DNA of 64,000 bases, taken from Ornithinicoccus hortensis (GTDB lineage Bacteria; Actinomycetota; Actinomycetes; Actinomycetales; Dermatophilaceae). The DNA is taken from positions 434,001 through 498,000 of the forward strand of contig NZ_VFOP01000001.1 in assembly GCF_006716185.1 (NCBI RefSeq), in the 5' to 3' direction. A program made the translations under genes and the position numbers. Shown here in pieces: positions 31,218-40,172 of the stretch; the stretch's first letter is position 1; each line of letters opens with the position of its first letter. Below the pieces are notes generated by a model, which did not search any database, was not told where the DNA came from, and was given only the letters and a program-made list of their open reading frames with translations.

Positions 31218-32654
31218 TCAGTCGCGTCTCGGCTCGATCCGAATGAGGTCGGGGTCGAACTTCACGTGACCAGGAACGATGGGCTCGATCGTCACCGTCA
31301 CCAGCTCATCCACGAGCATCCGGCGGCGGTCCACGTCCAACGCCTTCCACTTCGACTCGACCACCTCGCGGCGTTCCGCGGTGCCGACCGGCTCGTCCAC
31401 CTCCGCGAGCAGCTTCGCCGCCACCGACACCGAGCGGTCGAGCAGCTCCGCGTCGATCTCGTCGATGCGTGCCTTCACGTCGTTGATCGCCGCCGTGATC
31501 TCCAGGACCGGCTGGTGGATGTCGCGCAGCAGCGGACTCAGCTCCTTCACGCGTTCGACCAGGGCGTTCCGCTCAGTCAGCAGTTCTTCGCGGTCGGGCC
31601 CGGCGTCTTCCTGGGGCATCACGAGGTCGTGCACGTCCACCGAGGACAGACGGGTGAGCACCGCCTCGGCGACCATCGCATCGACGGGCTCGCGCTGGCG
31701 GGTCAGGTGGAACTTTTCGCCGCAGCGGTACGTCGGGTGCTTGCGGCTGTTCGTCCCCGAGACGAGCGTCGCGCCGCACTTCCCACACAGTCCGATCGTG
31801 GACAGAAGGTACTTCGGCTGATTGCCCTGCCTCGCCGACCTCCGCACATTGTCCTCCAGCTTCGCCACCGCGGCCCGCCACGTCTGCTCGCTCACGATGG
31901 GCGGGAACATCCCGTCCTGCACCGGGTACAGCTCGCCCGAGGCGTAGTGCTTGATGTAGCCAGCGTATTGCGGATTCGCCAGCAGGTAGCGCACGGCATC
32001 GACGGAGAACTCCGACCCGCGGGCAGTGCGGTGACCAGCGCGGTTCAGGTCCTCGCGGATGCGGCGGATCGACAGCGACGGCTCACCGAGGAACGCATCG
32101 AACGCCCGCCGAACGGCCTCAGCCTCATCCTCGATCAGTTCACCCTCCCTCGTCCAGCCGAATGCCTTCCACGTGGACGCCGGGATGCCCTCGGCTCGGC
32201 GACGCTCGTTCGACCTGATCTGACGTTCAGCCTTGCGCCGTGCCTCGAACCGGGCCAACGCGGCGAGCATCGTCGCCCGGAACTCGCCGTCGGCCGTAGA
32301 GAGGTCGATCTCGCCGTCCACCGTGACGACCCTCAGGCCGAGGTCGATCAGCGTGTTCAGATCCTTCGTGCTGCGCAGCAGCCGGTCCATGTCCACCGCG
32401 ACCACCATCGAGAACCGGCCAGCCTTGGCGTCCTCCAGCATCTCGGCCCAGCGCGTGCCAGCACGGCGCTTCTTCGTCGCCGACACTGCGTTATCCTCGT
32501 AGACCTCGACCACATTCCAGTCCTTGGCCTCGGCGAGCGCCCTGATCTTCCGCAGTTGCGTATCGACCGTCCAGCGGTCGCCCTTGCGGTCCATGGAGGC
32601 GCGGACGTATGCCGCCACCTCGTTCGTCTTCCTCAGCGCTACCAGTTCGACCAT
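31218..32654 (-). CDS. int: Large serine recombinase (integrase)
   Basis: 478 residues. The N-terminal resolvase domain has the nucleophile Ser20 in AAYVRAS and the DRLLRS and ARFEARRKAERQ motifs. A recombinase domain and a zinc ribbon (CGKCG...YRC, about 270-295) follow, then a coiled-coil region. Large serine integrases catalyse directional attP x attB recombination. The ATG (32654) is 38 bp from the right att core, the usual position next to attP. It explains the insertion into the LLM gene. No excision factor gene is recognised. Confidence 0.93.
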   Translation of the reverse strand: MVELVALRKTNEVAAYVRASMDRKGDRWTVDTQLRKIRALAEAKDWNVVEVYEDNAVSATKKRRAGTRWAEMLEDAKAGRFSMVVAVDMDRLLRSTKDLNTLIDLGLRVVTVDGEIDLSTADGEFRATMLAALARFEARRKAERQIRSNERRRAEGIPASTWKAFGWTREGELIEDEAEAVRRAFDAFLGEPSLSIRRIREDLNRAGHRTARGSEFSVDAVRYLLANPQYAGYIKHYASGELYPVQDGMFPPIVSEQTWRAAVAKLEDNVRRSARQGNQPKYLLSTIGLCGKCGATLVSGTNSRKHPTYRCGEKFHLTRQREPVDAMVAEAVLTRLSSVDVHDLVMPQEDAGPDREELLTERNALVERVKELSPLLRDIHQPVLEITAAINDVKARIDEIDAELLDRSVSVAAKLLAEVDEPVGTAERREVVESKWKALDVDRRRMLVDELVTVTIEPIVPGHVKFDPDLIRIEPRRD

Positions 32655-32692
32655 GTAACCAAGCTTACGCGAACGAGTGTTTCAACCTCGAT

Positions 32693-32700
32693 ATGCACTA
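32693..32700. repeat. attR core of the serine-integrase element
   Basis: ATGCACTA, one base different from the left core. Downstream the LLM reading frame resumes (YENPLYMAEDAGAADL). Confidence 0.75.
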
Positions 32701-33469
32701 CGAGAACCCGCTCTACATGGCCGAGGACGCCGGCGCCGCCGACCTGATCGCCGGCGGCCGGCTGCAGCTCGGGATCAGCCGGGGGTCGCCCGAGCAGGTC
32801 GTCGAGGGCTACCGCTACTTCGACCACCACCCCGCCGACGGTGAGACCGACGCCGACATGGCGCGACGGCATACGGCCCGCTTCCTGGAGGTGCTCTCCG
32901 GCGAGGGGTTCGCCGAGCCCAGCCCCCGGCCGATGTTCCCGAACCCGCCCGGCCTGCTGCGCGTCGAGCCGCACTCCGAGGGGCTGCGCGAGCGGATCTG
33001 GTGGGGAGCCGGGACGCGGGCGACCGCGGAGTGGACGGCCGAGCAGGGGATGCACCTGATGAGCTCGACGCTGCTCACCGAGGACACCGGCGTGCCCTTC
33101 CACGAGCTGCAGGCCGAGCAGATCCGGTTGTTCCGGGAGCGCTGGGCCGAGGTCGGGCACCAGCGGGAGGCGCGGGTATCGGTGAGCCGCAGCATCTTCC
33201 CGCTGGTGACCGCGCAGGACCATGCGCTCTTCGGGCTCGAGTCACGCAGTTCGGACCAGGTGGGGGTGATCGACGGGGTCCGGGCCCGGTTCGGCAAGAC
33301 GTATGCCGCGGAGCCGGACGAGCTGGTGCGCCAACTGGGTGAGGACCAGGCGATCGCAGAGGCCGACACGCTGCTGCTCACCGTGCCCAACCAGCTCGGC
33401 GTCGACTACAACGCGCACCTGCTGCGCACCCTGGTGGAGGACGTGGCGCCCGCCCTCGGCTGGCGGTGA
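32697..33469 (+). pseudogene. 3' fragment of the split LLM flavin monooxygenase gene
   Basis: About 257 residues of the LLM barrel: YENPLYMAEDAGAADLIAGGRLQLGISRGSPEQV, then GLRERIWWGAGTRATAEWTAEQGMHLMSSTLL and a normal C-terminus. It continues the domain broken at 24740. An in-frame path extends 5' into element DNA (from 32609), but this offers no sensible start. Frame and sequence are otherwise undamaged, so precise excision would restore the gene. Confidence 0.9.
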
Positions 33470-33527
33470 CCCGGGCCTCCGCCCGTTGCCGCGTCCGGTG
33501 CCGGGGCCGTCCGCGACTAGGAGAACG

Positions 33528-33573
33528 TTCGGGGCACTGGTAGCACGTTCGAACGTGCCACCAGTGCCCCGAA
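33528..33573. terminator. 46-bp near-perfect palindrome, bidirectional terminator
   Basis: The two 23-nt arms (33528-33550, 33551-33573) are complementary except for one position that would be a G-U pair in RNA. The centre is GCACGTTCGAACGTGC. It lies between the convergent LLM fragment and ATP-grasp gene, 58 bp and 49 bp from the stops. A U-tract is lacking, as is common in actinobacteria. Confidence 0.75.
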
Positions 33574-33621
33574 CCGTCTACCAGTGGGCGTGCCCGGACG
33601 CTGCCGGCCCGCCGAGAGCGA

Positions 33622-34833
33622 TCACCCGGCGTAGAGCTGCAGCTCCCGGGCGAACCGGTCGCCGATCCGCAGCGCCTCGTCCAGGTCCGGGTGGCGGTAG
33701 ATGATCATCCCGTCGGACAGCAGGGTGGCGCGCCAGTCGCGGCGCGGGGCCCCGACCGGGAGCAGGTCGAGCACGCACACGTGCTGACCGAGGTCGGCCA
33801 TCAGCCGCTCCAGCCCGCTCACCCTGGTGATCCGCCCGGTGCCCTGGGCCCGCTTGAACATGGTGGCCGCGTTGAACCGGTGCGTCAGCGGCGGGGCGGT
33901 GCCGGTGGTGATGGCCAGCGCCCAGGTCCGAAACAGGTCGGCATCGGTCGCATAGTTCATGATGTCGACCGTGCGGGCCCCCGGCGGACGGGCCCCGATC
34001 TCGCCGAAGACGACCTCGCCGTCGGCCTTGAGGTACCACTCCATGTGGGTGAATCCCTCGGTGAAGTCGAGCGCCTTGAGCACCTCGCGGCCCATCGCGA
34101 TGCCGCCGGCCAAGCGCGGGTCCTCCTTGTCCCTCAGGACCATGGTCACCGGGCTGATCCACTCGTGGCTGCGGGCCTGGAGCGGGCGCGGGAGGTACCA
34201 GCTGACGTTCTCGAAGAGCACCTCGCCGTTGCCGCAGACCGTGTCGTAGGTGAACTCCTCCCCGTCGATGAACTCCTCGACGCTGACCAGCGGGACGTGC
34301 CGGATCATCGTCTGCACCTCGGCGAGCTCCTCGGCCGAGTCCACCCGGTAGGTGTCGGCCGACCCGGCGCCGGCGATCGGCTTGACGATCAGCGGGAAGC
34401 CGATCCGCTCGGCGGCCTCCCACACCTCCGCGCCGGCCCGGGCCGACTCGTGGCGGGGCGTGCGGATCCCCGCCTCGTCCAGCACCTGCTTCATCTTCTC
34501 CTTGTCGCGGAACCAGGTGGCGTGCTCCACGCTCATCCCGGGCAGGCCCAGGTGCTCGCGGATCCGGGCCGCCAGCACGACATACGGCTCCCAGAGGCAC
34601 TCGACCCGGTCGATCCGCACGTGCCGGGACAGCCCCTTGAGGGCGGCCAGCACGGCACGCTCGTCGGAGAGCGAGACGTGCTCGTAGTGGGCCAGGCTCC
34701 CCCGCGCCTCGGACGGGAGCATGCTGCGGGGCTGGTCGCCCACCCCGATGACCTGCGCGCCGGTCTCGGCGAGCGCCCGGGTGAAGAAGGCCTGCTCGTA
34801 GGGAAAGCCCGGGGACAGCATCACGATGTTCAC
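33622..34833 (-). CDS. ATP-grasp domain ligase A
   Basis: 403 residues. It has a preATP-grasp N-terminal domain, then the ATP-grasp core with FRDKEKMKQVLDEAGIRTPRH, FPLIVKPIAGAGSADTYRV, EEFIDGEEFTYDTV and a metal-site region FGEIGARPPGA. ATP-grasp enzymes join a carboxylate to an amine or thiol via an acyl-phosphate (D-Ala-D-Ala ligase, carnosine synthase-like). It is second in a two-gene operon, 10 bp after a paralogous ATP-grasp gene. The substrate is unknown; a dipeptide or modified amino acid is plausible. Confidence 0.85.
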   Translation of the reverse strand: MNIVMLSPGFPYEQAFFTRALAETGAQVIGVGDQPRSMLPSEARGSLAHYEHVSLSDERAVLAALKGLSRHVRIDRVECLWEPYVVLAARIREHLGLPGMSVEHATWFRDKEKMKQVLDEAGIRTPRHESARAGAEVWEAAERIGFPLIVKPIAGAGSADTYRVDSAEELAEVQTMIRHVPLVSVEEFIDGEEFTYDTVCGNGEVLFENVSWYLPRPLQARSHEWISPVTMVLRDKEDPRLAGGIAMGREVLKALDFTEGFTHMEWYLKADGEVVFGEIGARPPGARTVDIMNYATDADLFRTWALAITTGTAPPLTHRFNAATMFKRAQGTGRITRVSGLERLMADLGQHVCVLDLLPVGAPRRDWRATLLSDGMIIYRHPDLDEALRIGDRFARELQLYAG

Positions 34834-34843
34834 GGCATACCTC

Positions 34844-36073
34844 TCAGTCCGACTCGACGAGTTCCACGCGCACCCCGGAGATGATCCGGTCCAGCGCCTC
34901 GCGGACCGCGCCGGTGTCCTGGTGTCGGACGGTGATGAAGCCCTCCCCCTCGTAGGAGCTCGACGCCGGCTGGCCGGGCTGCGGCAGCCGGGCCGAGACG
35001 ATCAGCTGCCCGAGGTCGCGCCGGATCTCCTCCAGGCCGTGCACCGCCCGGACCCGGCCGCGGCCCATCCCCCGCAGGTATGCCGTGCCGCTGGCGTAGA
35101 CGCGGTCGGGACGGTCAAACTCGTCCCTGAGGACCAGCCGCGCCCAGAGGGTGAAGAAGTCGACGTCGTGGCTGAACCCGATCATCGAGGCCAGCTGGGC
35201 CCCGGGCGGCCGGGCGCCGACCTCGGAGATGGCCACCGAGCCGTCGGGGCGGGCGAACCACTCCATGTGGGAGAACGCCGTCTCGACCCCCAGCGCCCGC
35301 AGCGCCGCGGGGCCGGCCCGGTGGATCTCGGCGTACTCCGGACCGCTGACGTCCTGCGGCAGCACGACGGTCCACTGCATCCACGGGTTGCGCAGCACCT
35401 CCAGCGGCGGCGGCACGTAGTCCGACACCGAGGACCACAGGGTCTGCCCGCCCAGGGTGACCGAGTCGAAGGTGTGCTCCCGACCGGTGAGGTACTCCTC
35501 CAGCAGCCAGGCCTCCGACGGGCTGCCCTGCGCGGCCCGGAGCCAGGAGTCGAAGTCCTGCTGGGTGTCCAGCCGGTAGGTCGCCTTGGCGCCGGCCCCG
35601 TCCGGCGGCTTGGCCACGAGCGGGAACCCGACGTGGTCGAGGAAGCGGGTGGCCTGGTCGGTGTGGTGCACCAACTGGTGCCGGGCACAGGGCAGGCCGG
35701 CCGCGCGCAGCACGTCCTTCATCCGGGACTTCTCGCGCACGTTGCGGGCGCTGGTCTCGTCCATGCCCGGTATGCCGAGTGCGTCCCGGACCTGCGCCAG
35801 CGGCACCTGGAGCTGCTCCAGGATGCCGATGAGGCGCTCGACCGGGCCGAGTTGGGCGCTCAGCCCGCGGACGCCGTCGGTGATCTGTTGGGGGTCGAGG
35901 CCGTCGCTGATCTCCCAGTGTCCGGCGACCGCCTCCCGGAGCTCGGGATCGAGTCGCTCCAGCGGAGTGGCCGTGATCACCCCCAAGCGGACGCCCGGCA
36001 GCCGCGCAGCCGCGAGGACGAACTGGCTGGTGGCCTCCAGCAGGTAGGGAGCGACGAACGCTGCATTCACCAT
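34844..36073 (-). CDS. ATP-grasp domain ligase B
   Basis: 409 residues, paralogous to the downstream gene: SRMKDVLRAAGLPCARH, FPLVAKPPDGAGAKATYRL, LLEEYLTGREHTFDSV, ISEVGARPPGAQL. It starts at ATG 36073, 6 nt after a TACTGT -10, so probably leaderless. It is first in the pair. Tandem non-identical ATP-grasp genes suggest two consecutive condensations or a heteromeric ligase. It is divergent, with 144 bp, from an mraY-type gene, which may or may not be functionally connected. Confidence 0.85.
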   Translation of the reverse strand: MVNAAFVAPYLLEATSQFVLAAARLPGVRLGVITATPLERLDPELREAVAGHWEISDGLDPQQITDGVRGLSAQLGPVERLIGILEQLQVPLAQVRDALGIPGMDETSARNVREKSRMKDVLRAAGLPCARHQLVHHTDQATRFLDHVGFPLVAKPPDGAGAKATYRLDTQQDFDSWLRAAQGSPSEAWLLEEYLTGREHTFDSVTLGGQTLWSSVSDYVPPPLEVLRNPWMQWTVVLPQDVSGPEYAEIHRAGPAALRALGVETAFSHMEWFARPDGSVAISEVGARPPGAQLASMIGFSHDVDFFTLWARLVLRDEFDRPDRVYASGTAYLRGMGRGRVRAVHGLEEIRRDLGQLIVSARLPQPGQPASSSYEGEGFITVRHQDTGAVREALDRIISGVRVELVESD

Positions 36074-36217
36074 GCGTGAACAGTAGGGCGTGACGCGCCC
36101 CCGCGCACGCTTCCCGCCGGCTGCCCGGTCGGTCGTGACCGGCCGCCCGGTTAGGGTGACCCAGGCGACGCCTACCGTCGGGGCGCCCCACAGGGTGACT
36201 TTCGGGAAGAGGGGCCG

Positions 36218-37330
36218 ATGATCAACGTCTTGCTGGCAGGGGGGATCGCCATGCTGGTGGCGTTGCTCGGGACGCCACTGTTCATCCGGTTCCTGGTCCG
36301 CCGGCAGTACGGCCAGTTCATCCGGGACGACCTGACCCAGCACCACCACAAACGGGGCAAGCCCACGATGGGCGGGGCGGTGATCATCGGCGCCACGCTC
36401 CTGGGCTACTTCGGCTCGCGGCCGGTGCTGATGGTGCTGGGTGGCTCCGGGCTGGTCGAGGTGGAGGCCACCGCACCCACGCTCGGCGCCCTGCTGGTGC
36501 TCTTCCTGCTGGTGGGCCTGGGGCTGATCGGCTTCCTCGACGACTACACCAAGATCTCCAAGGAGCGCAGCCTCGGCCTGACCTCGGTCCAGAAGCTCAT
36601 CGGGCAGAGCCTGATCACGGTCGTCTTCGCCCTCGCGGCGCTCCTGGTGACCGACGGCCAGGGGCGGGCGGTCGCCTCGACCGCGGTCTCCTTCGTCCGC
36701 GACACCCGGCTCGACCTCGCCTTCGCCGGCCCGCTGGTGGGCGTGGTGCTGTTCCTGCTGTGGGCGAACCTGCTGATCACCGGCGCCTCCAACGGGGTCA
36801 ACATCACCGACGGCCTCGACGGCCTGGCGACCGGTGCCTCGGTGATGGTGTTCGGGGCCTACACGCTGATCAGCCTGTGGCAGTTCAACCAGGGCTGCGA
36901 CCTGGTGCCGGGCCCGAAGTGCTACGAGGTGCGGGACAGCCTGGACCTGGCGATCGTGGCGTGCGCCGTCGCCGGGGCCTGCTTCGGGTTCCTGTGGTGG
37001 AACGCGGCGCCCGCGCAGATCATCATGGGCGACACCGGCTCCCTGTCGCTGGGGGCCGCCCTCGCCGGGATGGCGATCGTGACCCGCACCCAGTTGCTGC
37101 TGCCGATCCTCGGCGCCCTGTTCGTCATCATCACCCTGTCGGTGATCATCCAGGTGGTGAGCTTCAAGCTGACCCGGCGACGGGTCTTCCGGATGGCTCC
37201 GCTGCACCACCACTTCGAGCTGGTCGGCTGGGCCGAGGTGACCATCGTCGCGCGGTTCTGGATCATCGCCGGGATCGGGGTCGCGGTCGGCCTCGCGCTG
37301 TTCTACGGCGAGTGGGCCACCGACCTGTAG
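36218..37330 (+). CDS. mraY: Phospho-N-acetylmuramoyl-pentapeptide transferase (MraY-type)
   Basis: 370 residues with about ten membrane helices and all family signatures: HHHKRGKPTMGG, FLDDYTKISK, GVNITDGLDGLATG, MGDTGSLSLG and MAPLHHHFE. It transfers phospho-MurNAc-pentapeptide to undecaprenyl phosphate to make lipid I. Unusually it is not in a dcw cluster: no mur/fts genes flank it. It may be a second copy or a relocated single copy. A TAGGGT -10-like element lies about 60 bp upstream. Confidence 0.92.
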   Translation: MINVLLAGGIAMLVALLGTPLFIRFLVRRQYGQFIRDDLTQHHHKRGKPTMGGAVIIGATLLGYFGSRPVLMVLGGSGLVEVEATAPTLGALLVLFLLVGLGLIGFLDDYTKISKERSLGLTSVQKLIGQSLITVVFALAALLVTDGQGRAVASTAVSFVRDTRLDLAFAGPLVGVVLFLLWANLLITGASNGVNITDGLDGLATGASVMVFGAYTLISLWQFNQGCDLVPGPKCYEVRDSLDLAIVACAVAGACFGFLWWNAAPAQIIMGDTGSLSLGAALAGMAIVTRTQLLLPILGALFVIITLSVIIQVVSFKLTRRRVFRMAPLHHHFELVGWAEVTIVARFWIIAGIGVAVGLALFYGEWATDL

Positions 37331-37343
37331 CCACCCCGGCCCG

Positions 37344-38096
37344 TCAGGCGGCCTCGCAGATGCACAGCTGGAGCTGGGACTGCGCGGTGAACGGTCCACC
37401 GGACCAGTCGCCGAAGCGATCGAGGAGCCGGAGGCCACCGAGCTCCAGGAGCAGCAGCAGTTCCTGCGGGAAGATGCTGCGGATCTCCAGCGGCACGACG
37501 GCGAAGTCGGGCTCCGCATCGGTCGACAGGTGCCACGTCCCACGGGTCACCTGGTCCCGTGCGTCGTAGGTCTCGGCGACCTCGACGCGCACCGTCCCGC
37601 GCACGGGGTCGGTGAACGTCAACGACTCCCGGGCGCGACGCATACCGTCGGCCCCGGCGAGCAGATGCACGCTCGGGCTGAAGATGTCGAAGACCACCCG
37701 CCCGCCAGGGGCCAGGTGGTCCCGCGCCGAGCGGAGACAGCGCACCAGGTCCTGCGCCTCGTGCAGGTGCAGCAGGGAGTTGGCCGGGATGGTCACGAGG
37801 TCGAAGGTGCGGCCCAGGTCGAAGGCGCGCATGTCGCCCTGCACCCACTCCACCGCGACCCCCTGCCCGTGCGCCTTGCGGGCCGCCTCGGCGAGCATCT
37901 GCGCGGAGTTGTCCAGCCCGACGCACGGGTGGCCGTCGGCCGCGATGGGGATCAACTTGCCGCCGGTGCCGCAGCCGAGTTCCAGCACCCGCCCGCCCTG
38001 CCGGTCGGCGTGCGCGCGGTAGAAGTCGACCGCCGGACCTCCCCCCGGAAACAGGAGGTCGTACACCTGCGCATCCGCATAGAACGCCTCGCCCAC
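37344..38096 (-). CDS. Class I SAM-dependent methyltransferase
   Basis: 250 residues. It shows YDLLFPGG, motif I VLELGCGTGG, motif II-like LDNSAQML, and DLVTIPANSLLHL, matching the small-molecule methyltransferase_25/11 type. The GTG at 38096 is chosen because an AGGTGGG lies about 7 nt upstream and the conserved region starts there. Convergent with mraY (13-bp gap). Substrate unknown. Confidence 0.8.
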   Translation of the reverse strand: MGEAFYADAQVYDLLFPGGGPAVDFYRAHADRQGGRVLELGCGTGGKLIPIAADGHPCVGLDNSAQMLAEAARKAHGQGVAVEWVQGDMRAFDLGRTFDLVTIPANSLLHLHEAQDLVRCLRSARDHLAPGGRVVFDIFSPSVHLLAGADGMRRARESLTFTDPVRGTVRVEVAETYDARDQVTRGTWHLSTDAEPDFAVVPLEIRSIFPQELLLLLELGGLRLLDRFGDWSGGPFTAQSQLQLCICEAA

Positions 38097-38252
38097 AGCG
38101 ATCCCACCTCTCCTCGACCGGCCGTGCCATCGTCGCAAACCGACCGGCACCGGGTCGAGCGAGTTGCCCGCGCCGGGAGAGGATCCCGTTGGCCACCGGG
38201 GACGGGCGGCCTCTACCCTCGGCGGGGCGAACTACGCAACGGAAGGGGCCCG

Positions 38253-40121
38253 ATGACCGTCGAGATCATGCTGGTGCTCGCCGTCGTCGTGGCCGCCCTG
38301 GTCCTCTTCGCCACGCAGTGGTTGCCGGTCGACATCACGGCGCTCCTGGTCCTCCTGGTCCTGATGGTCATCCCGTTCGTCGGTCAGGCCAGCTGGTTGC
38401 AGGACCGGGGGATCGACCTCCCGTCGGCCTTCCCCACGGTCGCCGAAGGCCTCTCCGGGCTGTCGAACCCTGCCACGGTCACCGTCCTGGCGATGTTCAT
38501 GTTGTCGGCCGGGGTGCAGGCGTCCGGCCTGATCCACGTCGTGGCCAACCGCCTCGCGCCCCTCATCGGGTCCTCCGAGCTGCGGCTGGTCGTCGTGATC
38601 GGTGTCGTCGTCGGCCTGTTGTCCGGCTTCATCAACAACACCGCGGCCGTGGCGGTGGCGATGCCCATGGTGATCGACCTGACGCGACGGCTCGGTCTGC
38701 GGGCGAGCCGGATCCTGATGCCGCTGAGCTTCTTTGCGCAGCTGGGCGGGATGCTGACGCTGATCGGCACCTCCACCAGCATCCTGGCCTCGAGCCTGCT
38801 GCGTGAGGAGCAGGCCTTCGGCCGTGACCTGCGGATGTTCGAGTTCAGTGCCCTCGGGGCGCTCGGGCTGGGTGTGGGGCTGCTCTACTTCGTCACCGTC
38901 GGGCGGTTGCTGCTGCCCTCCCGGGACGAGGGCGCCGGGGCCGAGGACGGGGAGCAGACCTTCCTGGTCGAGCTGATGGTGCCTGGCGACAGCGACCTGG
39001 TGGGGCAGACGCTCGCCGAGGCGGAGTTCGAGGCACGGGCCGGCGTCGACGTAGTGCGGCTGAGCCGGGACGCTGCCCCCGCCCGGAGCGGTGCGCCCGC
39101 AGCGGGGCAGGACGCGGGGCGAGCGGACCGGGACCCGGACGAGGTCACCGTCGAGGCCGGGGACGTGCTGCTGGTCCGCGCCACGCCGATCCAGGTGATG
39201 GACCTGGCCGACTCGGAGACGGTGCAGGTGGTCTCCGACCTGGTGAGCCGCCGGCGGATCACCCCCGACGACGACAGCACCCTGGTGCGGGTCCTGCTCA
39301 AGGACCGGCGCTGGTTCAACGGCCGGGCGGCTCGGGACGTGGACCTCGCGGGCCGGGTCGGTGGCCGCCTGGTCGGGGTGGAGATGGCGCGCCCCCGCGC
39401 GGACCGGCTGGCCGAGGAGCGGTTGCACGTGGGTGAGATCGTGCTGGTCCAGGTCCCGACCCGCAGCCTGGAGCGGCTGCGGCGGCGGCCGGAGATCATC
39501 CTGCTCGACGAGTTCGACAACGACTTCGGCACCCGGCAGATGTGGATCGCCGGGTCGGTGCTCGCCGGCGTCGTCGGGGTCGCCGCGCTGACGCCGCTGC
39601 CCATCGTGGTCAGCGCCCTGGTCGGCGTGGTCGTGATGGTCCTCACCGGGGTGCTCCGCAAGGAGGACATGTATCCGAGCGTCTCGTGGGACGTGATCTT
39701 CCTGCTCGCCGGGATGATCCCGCTGGGCATCGCGCTGACCAAGTCCGGCGCCGCCGACGGTGCCGCCAGCCTGCTCAGCGACGCGGCGTCCGGGTGGCAC
39801 CCGCTGGTGGTCCTGCTCGCCCTCTACCTGGCGACGACGATCCTGACCGAGCTGGTCAGCAACAACGCCACGGTGGTCATCGCGATCCCGGTAGCCGTGG
39901 CCCTGGCGGACTCCCTGGGCATCGACGTGCTGGCCGTCGCCCTGGTCGTGATCTTCGCGGCCTCGACCAGCTTCCTGTCGCCGATCGGCTACCAGACCAA
40001 CACGATGGTGTTCGGGACCGGGTTGTACCGGTTCACCGACTTCGCCAAGGTCGGGGCGCCGTTGAACATCCTGCTGATGGGCCTGACCTGTGTCGCCGTG
40101 TGGTGGTGGCTGCTGACCTGA
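38253..40121 (+). CDS. SLC13-family permease with TrkA-C domains
   Basis: 622 residues. Two six-helix halves are separated by a cytoplasmic segment (about 215-425) with two RCK_C (TrkA-C) repeats. The re-entrant signatures SFINNTAAVAV in the first half and ELVSNNATVVIAI in the second are those of the SLC13/ArsB-NhaD superfamily. Likely substrates are sulfate or dicarboxylates, with Na+ or H+ coupling. ATG 38253 follows GGAAGGGG. Single gene. Confidence 0.87.
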   Translation: MTVEIMLVLAVVVAALVLFATQWLPVDITALLVLLVLMVIPFVGQASWLQDRGIDLPSAFPTVAEGLSGLSNPATVTVLAMFMLSAGVQASGLIHVVANRLAPLIGSSELRLVVVIGVVVGLLSGFINNTAAVAVAMPMVIDLTRRLGLRASRILMPLSFFAQLGGMLTLIGTSTSILASSLLREEQAFGRDLRMFEFSALGALGLGVGLLYFVTVGRLLLPSRDEGAGAEDGEQTFLVELMVPGDSDLVGQTLAEAEFEARAGVDVVRLSRDAAPARSGAPAAGQDAGRADRDPDEVTVEAGDVLLVRATPIQVMDLADSETVQVVSDLVSRRRITPDDDSTLVRVLLKDRRWFNGRAARDVDLAGRVGGRLVGVEMARPRADRLAEERLHVGEIVLVQVPTRSLERLRRRPEIILLDEFDNDFGTRQMWIAGSVLAGVVGVAALTPLPIVVSALVGVVVMVLTGVLRKEDMYPSVSWDVIFLLAGMIPLGIALTKSGAADGAASLLSDAASGWHPLVVLLALYLATTILTELVSNNATVVIAIPVAVALADSLGIDVLAVALVVIFAASTSFLSPIGYQTNTMVFGTGLYRFTDFAKVGAPLNILLMGLTCVAVWWWLLT

Positions 40122-40172
40122 GCGACCGGCACCACCTGACCTGGCACGGGACGGACACGGAAGGCGACCGGC

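Larger units (their letters stand above)
24733..32696. mobile_element. Integrated mobilizable element of about 7.96 kb (IME) in an LLM monooxygenase gene
   Basis: The element is framed by the short att core ATGC(G/A)CTA. It carries a serine integrase at the right end, a small rep operon with an HUH-helicase Rep, MobC-like, relaxase and accessory mob genes, and one phosphotransferase cargo gene at the left end. No conjugation (Tra/T4SS or FtsK-type) gene is present, so transfer would need a helper. Its composition is lower in G+C at the left end than the host. The split host gene proves the ends to within a few bases. Confidence 0.92.
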
